Assembly (NCBI GenBank): GCA_028715545.1
Contig: JAQURP010000008.1
Span: forward strand, 1 to 34,170
Direction of reading: 5' to 3'
DNA from: Methanocellales archaeon
GTDB taxonomy: Archaea; Halobacteriota; UBA148
DNA: 34,170 bases
Each line of letters starts with the position of its first letter. Position 1 is the first letter of the stretch. Below the pieces are notes generated by a model. The model searched no databases. It was not told the origin of the DNA and saw only the letters and a program-made list of their open reading frames with translations. Both the position numbers and the translations under genes were made by a program. Shown piece by piece: positions 7,281 through 15,205 of the stretch.

Positions 7281-7318
7281 CTAATGTCCACATTGAACGA
7301 ACATTAGGATTTTTTTTT
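7281..7318 (+). terminator. Terminator-like hairpin plus T9 on the plus strand
   Basis: A perfect 7-bp stem CTAATGT/ACATTAG (7281-7287 and 7301-7307) with a 13-base loop is followed by GA and nine T residues. No annotated plus-strand gene ends here. A TATA-like TTTAATATATG lies near 7212, so a short RNA of about 70-80 bases could end at this site. Confidence 0.4.
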
Positions 7319-7323
7319 ACGTT

Positions 7324-7430
7324 CTTGCACAAAAGTTTAATAAAACAAGGATTGAAACTAAATCTCTTTTGAATCTGGTGATTTCTATTTCATGCCGTTG
7401 AAAAAAGCCTAATAAAATATTGATTTAAAT
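7324..7430 (+). CRISPR. CRISPR remnant, repeat family B (2 degenerate repeats)
   Basis: The first repeat (7324-7358) matches the 35-base family-B repeat at 1413-1447 at about 32 of 35 positions, including TAATAAAACAAGGATTGAAAC. After a 38-base spacer, a clearly decayed second copy (7397-7430) reads GTTGAAAAAAGCCTAATAAAAT and ends TGATTTAAAT. The orientation is the same as for the arrays near 1.3 kb. The decayed copy overlaps the last codons of the minus-strand gene at 7425. Confidence 0.65.
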
Positions 7431-8435
7431 ATTTTCCTGATAGTCCGTAATACCTCTCGCCATATTGACAATTAATTTTATTGATCTAACCAATATTCCA
7501 ATTCCTATCCCGAGGGAAATGAAGATTAGGGCTATAGTAACGCCAAAATGCACAGAATCAGCTATTATTGTGTTGGGCATTACACTAAAGTCGAAGGGAA
7601 ACACAGACAAAAGAGTTGCAATTGTGGCCAGCCCAAAGGCATCTATTACAATCTGGAGGACCTCGCGCAATATGTATCTGTCCAATATAATCAAGACAAC
7701 GTGACTTACTATGGTGATTACTAGGGTCGTATTAAGAATCGGCAACCATAAATTAATGTCTTCTGTAAAGAGAGGCTGTCTTATCCAGGTTGTAATGCCT
7801 CCGACAGTTTCCAAATGATAATAAGCAACATACTGATTGAAAAAATTGAAGAATATTAACAAAACAAAACCACAAGCTATGGCAAAGGCAGAAGCAGTTA
7901 TTCTAGCCTCTCGCTTACTTAAGATATGTTTCTCCACTTTAGTGATGATTGGTTTCTCCGAATCTGCATCTGTAATTGGTTCCTTTTTCTGATATTCATC
8001 TGTTGCTCCTATCGAGTCAACCATTTTTTCTGCAATATCTCCGGCCCAGGCTAGCTTGTATCGCTCACCACTGTAGGCTTTGCTCATAAGGATTATCCAT
8101 AGTATGAACCCGAGAATAAATATGATCGAGGAAAATGCACTACCAACTACCGGTATTAGTCCGAAAATAGCCCCCAAAAAGGTAATAGTGCCGAAGACTA
8201 CCATGGACTGGGCAGCATGAAAACGAACCCAGCTATTTTTCTCTTCTAAAATAAAAAATATAATGCCGCTTATCCATCCACCAACATAACATAATGCTCC
8301 AGCAACATTTGGCAATAGCCCTGTGCTTGTTGTGTCGGATATTTTTTGCCTCTCTCGCTTTATTCGCTCTCTTGCTTCAATCCTTGCCTTCTCCTCCTCG
8401 TAGATTCTATTTTTTTCCTCGGGTGATAACTCCAT
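7425..8435 (-). CDS. Membrane protein with N-terminal DUF4870/Tic20-like domain
   Basis: After a charged, coiled N-terminus (EEKNRIYEEEKARIEARERIK), residues 40-150 match the DUF4870/Tic20-like family: NVAGALCYVGGWISGIIFFI, the signature WVRFHAAQSMVVFG, then a further hydrophobic pair and KLAWAGDIAEKM. A second membrane domain (about residues 180-335, four helices) has no recognised family. Role unknown. These domains are often simple integral membrane modules. The start was moved from GTG 8444 to ATG 8435 because GTGAT just upstream of that ATG fits the archaeal Shine-Dalgarno. The stop codon lies inside a decayed CRISPR repeat, so the 3' end may have been altered by that element. Confidence 0.75.
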   Translation of the reverse strand: MELSPEEKNRIYEEEKARIEARERIKRERQKISDTTSTGLLPNVAGALCYVGGWISGIIFFILEEKNSWVRFHAAQSMVVFGTITFLGAIFGLIPVVGSAFSSIIFILGFILWIILMSKAYSGERYKLAWAGDIAEKMVDSIGATDEYQKKEPITDADSEKPIITKVEKHILSKREARITASAFAIACGFVLLIFFNFFNQYVAYYHLETVGGITTWIRQPLFTEDINLWLPILNTTLVITIVSHVVLIILDRYILREVLQIVIDAFGLATIATLLSVFPFDFSVMPNTIIADSVHFGVTIALIFISLGIGIGILVRSIKLIVNMARGITDYQENI

Positions 8436-8663
8436 AGTAATCACATCTTTATTCTACATTTTAATCTTATCTTATAATATAATAGCTATAAATATCCTCA
8501 TTTTAAATAACCAGAGTTGGAGATACGCCTCTTTACCTGGTGGAATTGCTAGATTATGATGGATCAAGGTTTCAATGGATGGACCCATAAAACTAGGATT
8601 GCAGCCTTAAAACAAGTCGAGTCTTACCTGATTTTTTATCTTGGTATCTACGAATTCAGACCG

Positions 8664-8710
8664 ATATATTTAAGCCCCATAAGTGTGTTACTATGTCACA
8701 TACTAACACA
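8664..8710 (+). promoter_or_regulatory. Promoter and palindromic operator of the aromatic amino acid operon
   Basis: TATA box ATATATTTAA (8664-8673) is followed at 8684-8710 by a 27-bp palindrome with outer arms TGTGTTA and TAACACA and inner arms TATGT and ACATA around a central C. Twelve of thirteen positions pair. The dyad covers the expected transcription start and ends one base before the Shine-Dalgarno AGGTGA (8712-8717). Its position suits a repressor that blocks RNA polymerase, although a hairpin in the mRNA leader is also possible. Confidence 0.6.
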
Positions 8711-8721
8711 TAGGTGAGAAA

Positions 8722-9519
8722 ATGAGTGATATGGGTAAAAGCGTGCGCATGGAGAGAATCATAGATAGAAAAAGCGGCAATACAGTGATCGTGCCGATGG
8801 ACCATGGGGTTTCTTCAGGCCCCATAGAGGGGCTTATTGACATGAAGAGAGCCATAGATTCCGTTGCAGAAGGAGGAGCGGATGCAGTACTGCTCCATAA
8901 AGGAAGCGTTAGGGCAGGGCACAGAGGATATGGAAGAGACATCGGCTTGATAGTTCATTTATCGGCAAGCACTTCCTTAGGTCCGGATCCGCTCAACAAG
9001 GTGAGGGTTACAACCGTGGATGAAGCGATCAAGCTTGGAGCAGATGCCGTATCAGTACACGTAAACATAGGGGCTGAGAACGAGCCGGAAATGCTCCGCA
9101 ATCTAGGAGAGACCGCACAGATTTGTGAGGAATGGGGGATGCCCTTGCTGGCAATGATGTACCCCAGGGGGCGAAAAGTCACAGATGAGCATGATGTGAA
9201 GTTCGTGAAGCATGTCGCTAGGGTGGGAGCTGAACTATGTGCTGACATCATCAAGACGAACTACACAGGCACACCAGAATCTTTTAGAGAGGTGGTAGAA
9301 GGAACTCCGGTACCAGTGGTTATAGCAGGAGGACCTAAGATGGAGACCGACAAAGAGGTTCTGGAAATGATAAAAGAGGCGATGGATGCTGGTGGTAGGG
9401 GGGTATCAATAGGAAGAAACATATTTCAGCATAGAAATCCAACAAAAATGACGAGGGCAGTGGCAGGTATCGTACACAAAAATATTTCCGTCAAAGAAGC
9501 ATTGGAGATTCTGGAATGA
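8722..9519 (+). CDS. aroA': 2-amino-3,7-dideoxy-D-threo-hept-6-ulosonate (ADH) synthase
   Basis: This class I aldolase-fold enzyme joins a deoxy-ketohexose phosphate-derived C3 unit with aspartate semialdehyde to make ADH, the first step of the archaeal DAHP-independent shikimate route (MJ0400 family). The sequence shows [16 protein letters not shown] near the N-terminus, LLAMMYPRG in the barrel, the Schiff-base lysine strand [10 protein letters not shown] and the phosphate-binding end [14 protein letters not shown]. The length of 265 residues is normal. Shine-Dalgarno AGGTGA sits 4 bases before the ATG. It is the first gene of the aro operon and overlaps the next by 4 bases (ATGA), so the two steps are translationally coupled. 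Confidence 0.93.
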   Translation: MSDMGKSVRMERIIDRKSGNTVIVPMDHGVSSGPIEGLIDMKRAIDSVAEGGADAVLLHKGSVRAGHRGYGRDIGLIVHLSASTSLGPDPLNKVRVTTVDEAIKLGADAVSVHVNIGAENEPEMLRNLGETAQICEEWGMPLLAMMYPRGRKVTDEHDVKFVKHVARVGAELCADIIKTNYTGTPESFREVVEGTPVPVVIAGGPKMETDKEVLEMIKEAMDAGGRGVSIGRNIFQHRNPTKMTRAVAGIVHKNISVKEALEILE

Positions 9520-10655
9520 AAAAAAGCATATGGATCAAGGCAGATCAAGGCTCTTGGGAAATTCGCAAAAAAAAGATTACAGACGGTCTGGAGTGCGGAG
9601 TGGATACCGTACTCGTCGATGAGGACGATGTTCCGAAGGTAAGGGAGCTTGGAGATATTAACATAGCTGCATTTTTTCAGAACGGAGAAAGCGATGCGGA
9701 TATTCTGGTGGTGGGGAAAAACAGCGAATGTGATGCCACGATTTCACTTCCGCGAGATTTTAGCGACTCAAGGGACCTAAGCTTGCTCTCCCAGCTAAAG
9801 GTAAAAGAAAGGGAGATAGCTGCATACGTCTTGATAAAGGGAAAAGAATACGAGAAATTTGCAGCCGAGTTAGGGAAGATATGTGACCATCTGATCGTCA
9901 TTGGAACGGATTGGAAGGTCATTCCCCTGGAGAACCTGATAGCAGCGCTACAAAAGCACGATGTAGAGATCATTGCGGGCATAAACAGCTCCTCGGAAGC
10001 TAAGGTTGCCTTGGAAACGCTTGAGCATGGATCAGACGGAGTATTATTGGAAACAAAAGATCTGTCTGAGATCAAGCGAACTGTCCAGATTGCTGAGATT
10101 GCTGGAGTGGAGCCCCTATCTCTAACACCCGCAAAGATCACAAGGGTTAAAGCGGTTGGAATGGGCGATCGTGTATGCGTGGATACCTGCTCGCTTTTGA
10201 GCAAAGGTGAAGGTATGCTGATCGGCTCGCAGTCCAATGGCTTGTTCTTAGTTCATGGAGAAACCGAGGAAAGCCCGTATGTTTCGCCACGTCCTTTCCG
10301 CGTAAATGCTGGTGCAGTTCATGCATATGTGTATGTGGGCGGCAAGACAAAATATCTGTCTGAGCTGCAGAGCGGGGATGACGTAACCGTCGTAGATCAC
10401 CGAGGGCTGTCGAGAAAAGCGACGATAGGACGAATAAAGATAGAACGTAGGCCCCTAATGCTCGTTGAAGCACAGGTTAAAGGTGATAAAATCAAGACTA
10501 TTCTTCAGAATGCAGAGACCATCAAACTGGTGACCCGAGACGGAACTCCCAGAGCTGTCACAGAGCTGAAAGAGGGTGATGAAGTCCTGGTCCATTATGA
10601 GGAAGGTGGTAGGCACTTTGGAATGAAGATCGAAGAGACTATCATTGAGAGATAG
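9516..10655 (+). CDS. aroB': 3-dehydroquinate synthase II
   Basis: This enzyme (MJ1249 family, unrelated to bacterial AroB) oxidatively deaminates and cyclises ADH to 3-dehydroquinate using NAD. The 379 residues match family length. The N-terminus [17 protein letters not shown], the central [16 protein letters not shown], the metal/cofactor region [28 protein letters not shown] and the C-terminal beta-rich part ([19 protein letters not shown]) are all characteristic. It starts in an ATGA overlap with the ADH synthase gene and is followed after 12 bases by aroD. Confidence 0.95.
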   Translation: MKKSIWIKADQGSWEIRKKKITDGLECGVDTVLVDEDDVPKVRELGDINIAAFFQNGESDADILVVGKNSECDATISLPRDFSDSRDLSLLSQLKVKEREIAAYVLIKGKEYEKFAAELGKICDHLIVIGTDWKVIPLENLIAALQKHDVEIIAGINSSSEAKVALETLEHGSDGVLLETKDLSEIKRTVQIAEIAGVEPLSLTPAKITRVKAVGMGDRVCVDTCSLLSKGEGMLIGSQSNGLFLVHGETEESPYVSPRPFRVNAGAVHAYVYVGGKTKYLSELQSGDDVTVVDHRGLSRKATIGRIKIERRPLMLVEAQVKGDKIKTILQNAETIKLVTRDGTPRAVTELKEGDEVLVHYEEGGRHFGMKIEETIIER

Positions 10656-10667
10656 GAGTATCTATCT

Positions 10668-11351
10668 ATGCGCATAGGTGATGTCGAACTTGATACGCCA
10701 AAAATAGTCGGAGTGATCAATAGCATCGATGAAGTCGATACGGCTGAAAAAACTGGGGCAGACTTACTTGAGATCAGAATGGATTTACTCGACGAGAAAG
10801 AGGATGTGGTAAGGTTCTTTGAAGACGTAACTGATGCCACATCTCTACCGATCATCGCGACCGATCGTCTGAAGAGCGAGGGTGGGTCGTTTGTCGGTTC
10901 CGAAAATCAAAGAATTTCAATGCTGATGTCCGTTATGGAGTACGCCGATGCAGTTGATATCGAGCTTAGGTCAGCAGAGAAGGATTTTGTGATAGAAAAG
11001 GCGAGAAAGAGAAAGATGGTGGCAATCGTCTCCTATCATGATTTCGCTGGAACACCTTCTAAGGAAAAAATGTTGAGAATATTGAAGGAGGCTCGTCAAA
11101 TAGGTGATATTCCGAAGCTTGCAGTCATGGCTAACTCTCTCAGTGATGTCATCTCCTTGCTGGAAGTCACGCTTCAGGCACAAAAGCCCTTTTGCACTAT
11201 AGCTATGGGTTCTCTCGGAAAACATTCAAGAGTGATAGCACCGCTATATGGCTCTGCGTTGACCTATGGTCATGTCGTCGGAGAGGGAAAAGCACCAGGA
11301 CAATTATCTGTAGGGGAACTAAGAAATGTGCTTGATGCCTTGGTGGGATAG
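10668..11351 (+). CDS. aroD: 3-dehydroquinate dehydratase, type I
   Basis: Converts 3-dehydroquinate to 3-dehydroshikimate through a Schiff base. The 227 residues show the type I barrel: LLEIRMDLL near the N-terminus, the general-acid/base histidine in IVSYHDFAGTP and the Schiff-base lysine in IPKLAVMANS. A final substrate loop reads GKAPGQLSVGEL (GQ.s pattern). A GGAG lies 9 bases before the ATG. The stop TAG directly abuts the aroE start codon, so the two are co-translated. Confidence 0.95.
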   Translation: MRIGDVELDTPKIVGVINSIDEVDTAEKTGADLLEIRMDLLDEKEDVVRFFEDVTDATSLPIIATDRLKSEGGSFVGSENQRISMLMSVMEYADAVDIELRSAEKDFVIEKARKRKMVAIVSYHDFAGTPSKEKMLRILKEARQIGDIPKLAVMANSLSDVISLLEVTLQAQKPFCTIAMGSLGKHSRVIAPLYGSALTYGHVVGEGKAPGQLSVGELRNVLDALVG

Positions 11352-12179
11352 ATGAAAAAGATATATGGAGTTATCGGAGACCCGATCGAGCAAAGTCTAT
11401 CGCCAATTATGCATAATGCAGCCTTTCGAAAATTGGGAATAAACGGAGTATACTATGCCTTTCGAGTTAGCTTGGAAAATATGACCAGTGCTATCTTGGG
11501 CGCAAAAGCGCTTGATTTTGGTGGACTGAACGTGACAATACCTCTTAAGGAAAGGGCATTGGATGTGGTCGGTGCTGATCCTATTGCCAAAAAAATAGGT
11601 GCAGTTAATACCATTGATTTTAAGGACAAAATCATCGGCTACAATACCGATGGTATCGGCGCAAAACGGGCTTTGGAGAAGCACAATATCGATGTATCGG
11701 ATAAGAGCGTTTTAATCCTTGGCTCTGGTGGTGCAGCTAGGGCAATTGCGTTTCAGTTCGCACAGGATGGAGCGACACTGGTCATCGCCAATAGAACTGT
11801 ATCTAGGGCAGTTGGGCTCGCACAAGAGGTCAGAGCCATGGGCGAAGGCGATGCAATTGGCATTGGTCTGGAGAGTCTCCCTCTGCTCATAAAAAAAGCT
11901 GACATCTTGGTCAACTCAACTTCGGTCGGGATGCTCCCTCACACGGATAAAACGTTGGTGACTTCAGACCAGATGCACTCTGATTTGGTCGTATTTGACG
12001 TTGTGTACAATCCCATCGAGACTAGATTGCTTAGGGAAGCCAAAAAGGCAGGTGCAATTACCATAGATGGGGTCGACATGCTTGTGCACCAAGGGGCGGA
12101 ATCGTTCAAGATATGGACGTCCCAGAATGCGCCAATAGATGTGATGGGAGATGCTGTGAGATGCGCTCTAAAGTGTTGA
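11352..12179 (+). CDS. aroE: Shikimate dehydrogenase
   Basis: Reduces 3-dehydroshikimate to shikimate with NADPH. Substrate domain: YGVIGDPIEQSLSPIMHN at the N-terminus, the catalytic lysine in NVTIPLKE, GAVNTI and the aspartate in YNTDGIG. Rossmann domain: ILGSGGAARAIAFQ with an NRT basic patch (VIANRTVSRA) consistent with NADP. The 275 residues are normal. The start follows aroD without a gap, and the 3' end overlaps the tyrA start by 19 bases. Confidence 0.95.
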   Translation: MKKIYGVIGDPIEQSLSPIMHNAAFRKLGINGVYYAFRVSLENMTSAILGAKALDFGGLNVTIPLKERALDVVGADPIAKKIGAVNTIDFKDKIIGYNTDGIGAKRALEKHNIDVSDKSVLILGSGGAARAIAFQFAQDGATLVIANRTVSRAVGLAQEVRAMGEGDAIGIGLESLPLLIKKADILVNSTSVGMLPHTDKTLVTSDQMHSDLVVFDVVYNPIETRLLREAKKAGAITIDGVDMLVHQGAESFKIWTSQNAPIDVMGDAVRCALKC

Positions 12180-13471
12180 TTATCGGCGGGGCAGGGGACA
12201 TGGGGCAGTGGTTTGCACGTGCTCTCAAGAGGAGGGACTATGCAGTCAGCATAGCGGACATCGATCCTCAGGCCCAAGAAGTGGCTAGGGAATTAGGGAT
12301 CGGTTTTGTGGAAGACGTAACAAAAGCAGTGGTCGATTTTGACATCGTGCTAATCTCAGTACCGATAAATGTCACCGAAGAGGTAATAGGCAAAGTAGCA
12401 CCCCATATGCGTCCCGGCAGCTTACTCATGGACATCACATCGGTCAAGAAAGGTCCTATGGGAGCGATGAGAAAGGCGCCAAAAGGCGTTGAGATAATCG
12501 GCACGCATCCAATGTTCGGTCCCACGGTGTCAGAACCCTTAGGTCAGACCGTGATTCTGGTGACGGTGGACGGGCTGTGCGAGAATTGGCTCCCGAAGAT
12601 AGTCGCCCTTTTTGAAGATAAGGGCGCACACGTGGAATTTCTTTCTGCGGAGGAACATGATCAGATGATGGCAGTTATTCAGGGATTAACTCATTTTGCC
12701 TACATAGCAGTCGGTGCTACTATGGATGCCCTTGAGTTCGATCTCAGCAAATCAAGGCGATTTATGAGTCCTGTGTACGAAGTAATGGTCGACTTCGTGG
12801 GGAGAATTCTGGCTCAAAATCCCCACTTATATGCCATGATTCAGGCAAGCCCAGATGTGAAAAAAGTGCATGATACCTTCATAAAACAGTGTTTAGAGCT
12901 GTCGAAGAGCGCTGAGTTTGGAGAAACTGAAAAATTTGTTAGATTGATGAGGAACGCCGCGAGTCATTTTGGCGACACCGAATCCGCCTTAAGAAGGTCT
13001 GACAAGCTCGTTAACGCAAAAATAACAGAGCTTGAGACACTGGTCCAATCTATCGGAGAGGAACGGGGGTTCAGGCATATATATTCTGGTGTTGTGCATG
13101 TTGGGATCGTTAGGAAAGTTACACCTCAGGAGGTTTTGCTGGAGAAGGGGGGAAAAAGGACAGAGTTGAAGATCGAGAATGTCAGTCTGCTTAGTGCAGA
13201 CGAACTTCTCCAGTGGAAGATAGATAACTTGGTGCCCCATAGGAGAGACATATCTGTGGCTTTGTTGGAGAGCGTAAAGCCAGATATTATCGCTGGAATC
13301 CTAGATGGCGTGGATGGCATCCTTTCAGTGGATCAAATTGACACCTATGAGATTAAAAAAGGTCATGTCAGCCTTACATACCGAATAGAAATAAGGGGGG
13401 ACAAAGACCCAAGTGAGGTTCAACATAAGGTGGAAGAATTGTTAGAGGGAATTGGCGGTGAGATACGATAA
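12161..13471 (+). CDS. tyrA: Prephenate dehydrogenase with C-terminal FDX-ACB-like domain
   Basis: Oxidatively decarboxylates prephenate to 4-hydroxyphenylpyruvate on the tyrosine branch. The start was moved from 12113 to ATG 12161 because the NAD-binding motif VLIIGGAGDMGQWFARAL must be near the N-terminus. That leaves a 19-bp overlap with aroE. The active-site stretch IIGTHPMFGPTV and the helical dimerisation domain (to about residue 290) are typical. After a beta-rich linker, residues about 358-436 look like the ferredoxin-fold anticodon-binding (FDX-ACB) domain of phenylalanyl-tRNA synthetase: VPHRRDISVAL, QIDTYEIKKGHVSLTYRIEI, and a final helix ending GIGGEIR. An ACT-like domain is the alternative. 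Domain identity is inference from motif pattern. Confidence 0.88.
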   Translation: MRSKVLIIGGAGDMGQWFARALKRRDYAVSIADIDPQAQEVARELGIGFVEDVTKAVVDFDIVLISVPINVTEEVIGKVAPHMRPGSLLMDITSVKKGPMGAMRKAPKGVEIIGTHPMFGPTVSEPLGQTVILVTVDGLCENWLPKIVALFEDKGAHVEFLSAEEHDQMMAVIQGLTHFAYIAVGATMDALEFDLSKSRRFMSPVYEVMVDFVGRILAQNPHLYAMIQASPDVKKVHDTFIKQCLELSKSAEFGETEKFVRLMRNAASHFGDTESALRRSDKLVNAKITELETLVQSIGEERGFRHIYSGVVHVGIVRKVTPQEVLLEKGGKRTELKIENVSLLSADELLQWKIDNLVPHRRDISVALLESVKPDIIAGILDGVDGILSVDQIDTYEIKKGHVSLTYRIEIRGDKDPSEVQHKVEELLEGIGGEIR

Positions 13472-13528
13472 TTATCTGTCGCATCAAATTATAGTAGACT
13501 TCTTTAACAAAGATCCAGGAGGAAAAAT

Positions 13529-13711
13529 ATGGAGGATCTATCCAGAATAGAATTGACAGCAGGTATCATTGGCGGTATCGGACTTGGGCTGTTGTTGGGA
13601 AGTGAATATTCCGGGAGATATGCAACTCTTTTGGGAGCTGGCTTAATATCGATATTCATTGTTGTTCTGGGTGCCCTGTCTTACCAAATTAAGAAGAAGT
13701 TAGGGGAATAG
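13529..13711 (+). CDS. Small two-helix membrane protein
   Basis: The 60-residue protein has two hydrophobic segments (ELTAGIIGGIGLGLLLGSEY and LLGAGLISIFIVVLGALSYQI) and a basic C-terminal tail (KKKLGE), giving a helical hairpin in the membrane. A strong Shine-Dalgarno (CAGGAGG) lies 6-7 bases before the ATG, which argues it is real. It follows tyrA after 57 bp and is probably the last gene of the operon. No family recognised and no known tie to aromatic amino acids. Confidence 0.7.
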   Translation: MEDLSRIELTAGIIGGIGLGLLLGSEYSGRYATLLGAGLISIFIVVLGALSYQIKKKLGE

Positions 13712-13936
13712 AATAAATAAAAGGCTACTGAAAGATGGGTATTGGGTGCCAGATTCAATTAAAATAAAAATAGACTATGTTTAAATTTCGCTTGGTGTGT
13801 CTTTGAAAATAAAGTGAGAAATTGACTCCAGGTTAAACGAATAAATAAAAATGGCTGTTAATAGTAGTTGTGTGAAATAAAAATGGGTCGATACAAAATT
13901 CACAAGATTTAATAAATAGAGTAATTAAGATTGAAT

Positions 13937-14385
13937 ATGTTGAAAAGAAAAACCATCCCAAAAAAAGTTCAAATCATTGTATGGAAACGAGATTATTGGA
14001 CTTGCCGATATTGCAATGAGCCTGTTTTTTTAATCCTACATTTAAGCTATTTGAAAAACTAAGTCCAAACCACGGGTATTACCACCCTCATGGTAAAAGT
14101 GATGTTAGACATCAATTTATTGAAAAAAGGATGGCAAGTATAGATCATGTAGTACCTCTCAAAAAAGGAGGTTCTGATGAAATAGATAATTATGTGACTG
14201 CTTGTTGGGAATGTAATTTGAAATTCAGAGAAAAATCATTTGAAGAAAGAAAACCTAAACCACTCCCAATTAATAAAATGGCTGCTAAACTAAATTGGGA
14301 TGGTTTTTCATCTCTTTACATAAAACTTAATAAAAACAAAGATGAATGGATAAAACTCTTAGAATCAGATAGACAAAATGAATAA
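13937..14385 (+). pseudogene. HNH endonuclease, frameshifted in a T-run
   Basis: The ATG at 13937 opens KRKTIPKKVQIIVWKRDYWT followed by CRYCNEPVF, the N-terminal zinc half of an HNH nuclease. At a run of seven T (14023-14031 area) the frame shifts. With eight T it would continue NPTFKLFEKLSPNHGYYHPH and on to the HNH core SIDHVVPLKKGGSDEIDNY with the second zinc knuckle CWECN. The full protein would be about 149 residues. The ORF track lists only the second part (from 14131). The shift is either a real lesion or a homopolymer sequencing error. A TATA-like TTTAATAAATA lies about 22 bp before the ATG. The palindromic site at 14391 begins 5 bp after the stop, as in an integron cassette. Confidence 0.8.
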
Positions 14386-14390
14386 TATGG

Positions 14391-14562
14391 TATAACGCGA
14401 CCCATTTTCACTCTCCTCACAGCTTCGCTGTTCTTAGGCACGTTGCACTCTCGCTAAAGCTAGGCTCACTTAACAGCGGATAAACGGCTCAAGTCTTGCA
14501 GACTTTCGCCCAAATTTCTTTCGCTTCGCTCAAGAAACTTCGTTTATCCGCATACGTTATGT
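14391..14562 (+). repeat. attC-like palindromic site A (with an extra half-site in front)
   Basis: The complete site is 14468-14562, 95 bp. It runs ACTTAAC, one unpaired A, GCGGATAAACG, a variable middle, CGTTTATCCGC, AT, AC, GTTATGT. The 11-bp inner arms pair perfectly, and the outer AAC/GTT boxes pair with an offset, as in integron recombination sites (R''-L''...L'-R'). ACTTAAC fits the RYYYAAC box. GTTATGT departs from GTTRRRY at one position. A second left half (TATAACGCG, 14391) lies in front. The middle contains TTCGCTTCGCT and GTTGCACTCTCGCT, which recurs in site B. Confidence 0.6.
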
Positions 14563-14632
14563 TCAATTCAGTCTCCTTTAAGTGGAATTCACCAGAAACG
14601 TTTATTAATACGTTTGTATTCGAAAATTTAGT

Positions 14633-15058
14633 ATGAGTATCAATCACGACGCACCCGTGAAAAAGAAAGGAGCATCAAAACCAAAGGACTATTTGGCGCG
14701 CAACTCACGCTATCACAGAAAGTTCGCGATCATGGCGGCAAAAGAGGCCGAGCGAGTCCTCCATATTTTTGAAAAAGAACGTCCAGATGATGATCGCCCG
14801 CGTAAAGCGATACAAGCGATCAGGGATTGGGCGCAGGGAGAGCGGAAGCTGGGAATGGCAGAGGTGCGGAAACTCTCGCTTGATGCTCATGCGGCTGCAC
14901 GCGAATCTAAATCGGACGCAGCAAGATTCGCGGCTCGCGCAGCCGGACATGCCGTCGCAACCTGGCATGTGCCGACTCATGCTATGGGCGCTCCCATATA
15001 TGCTTGCAAAGCTATTGTCGCGAGCAAAGACAAAATGCCTAATGATGGCGGGTTGTAG
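14633..15058 (+). CDS. Putative immunity-type protein (Imm5-like), visibly G+C-rich
   Basis: The 141-residue protein is rich in alanine helices: AIMAAKEAERVLHIFEKERP, PRKAIQAIRDWAQGE, and SDAARFAARAAGHAVATWHV followed by HAMGAPIYACKAI. The pattern (paired Ala-rich helices with AAGHAVAT.HV..HA) resembles the 'putative immunity protein' family often found in polymorphic-toxin and integron-cassette contexts. The assignment is moderate. Codon choice is clearly more G+C-rich than in neighbours (GCG, CGC and GCC frequent), indicating recent transfer, probably from bacteria. An A/T-rich TTTATTAATA 23 bp before the ATG would allow a leaderless archaeal transcript. No toxin gene is adjacent. Confidence 0.7.
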   Translation: MSINHDAPVKKKGASKPKDYLARNSRYHRKFAIMAAKEAERVLHIFEKERPDDDRPRKAIQAIRDWAQGERKLGMAEVRKLSLDAHAAARESKSDAARFAARAAGHAVATWHVPTHAMGAPIYACKAIVASKDKMPNDGGL

Positions 15059-15093
15059 GCTGAAAAAACCTTATTTTTCGGGCAGTGTTATGT
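15058..15093 (+). repeat. Hairpin with attC-like right end behind the immunity-like gene
   Basis: GGCTGAAAAA and TTTTTCGGGC pair over ten positions (one mismatch, one wobble) directly at the stop codon. They are followed by AGT and GTTATGT, the same box as at the end of site A. It may be a reduced cassette-end site or a simple terminator hairpin. Confidence 0.35.
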
Positions 15094-15205
15094 CAGGCCT
15101 TTGCTAGAGAAGAACTACTTCATTTCTTTTACAAAGAAGTAAATTCAGCCCGAACTCAAAAATTTTCCTTCGGAAAGTTGCACTAAATTTTTGTCCTTCG
15201 GAGAA

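Noticed and set aside
8582-8604. A segment reading CCATAAAACTAGGATTGCAGC resembles CRISPR repeat B
   Set aside because: Only about 17 of 24 positions match, there is no spacer-repeat periodicity, and it could be chance in A/T-rich DNA.
12113-12160. Track start of tyrA, 16 residues upstream
   Set aside because: The extra residues (Cys/Arg-rich) lie in aroE coding sequence. The NAD-binding motif begins right after the ATG at 12161.
13777-13838. GTTTAA...CCAGG-TTAAAC imperfect hairpin before the HNH gene as a further attC-like site
   Set aside because: The box GTTAAAC fits, but the arm order differs from sites A and B. It is kept only as a possible left border of the cassette stretch.
14705-15107. 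Alternative ORFs (minus 14705-14980, plus 14769-15107) over the immunity-like gene
   Set aside because: These long open frames are side effects of high G+C. The 14633-15058 frame has the family-like helices.
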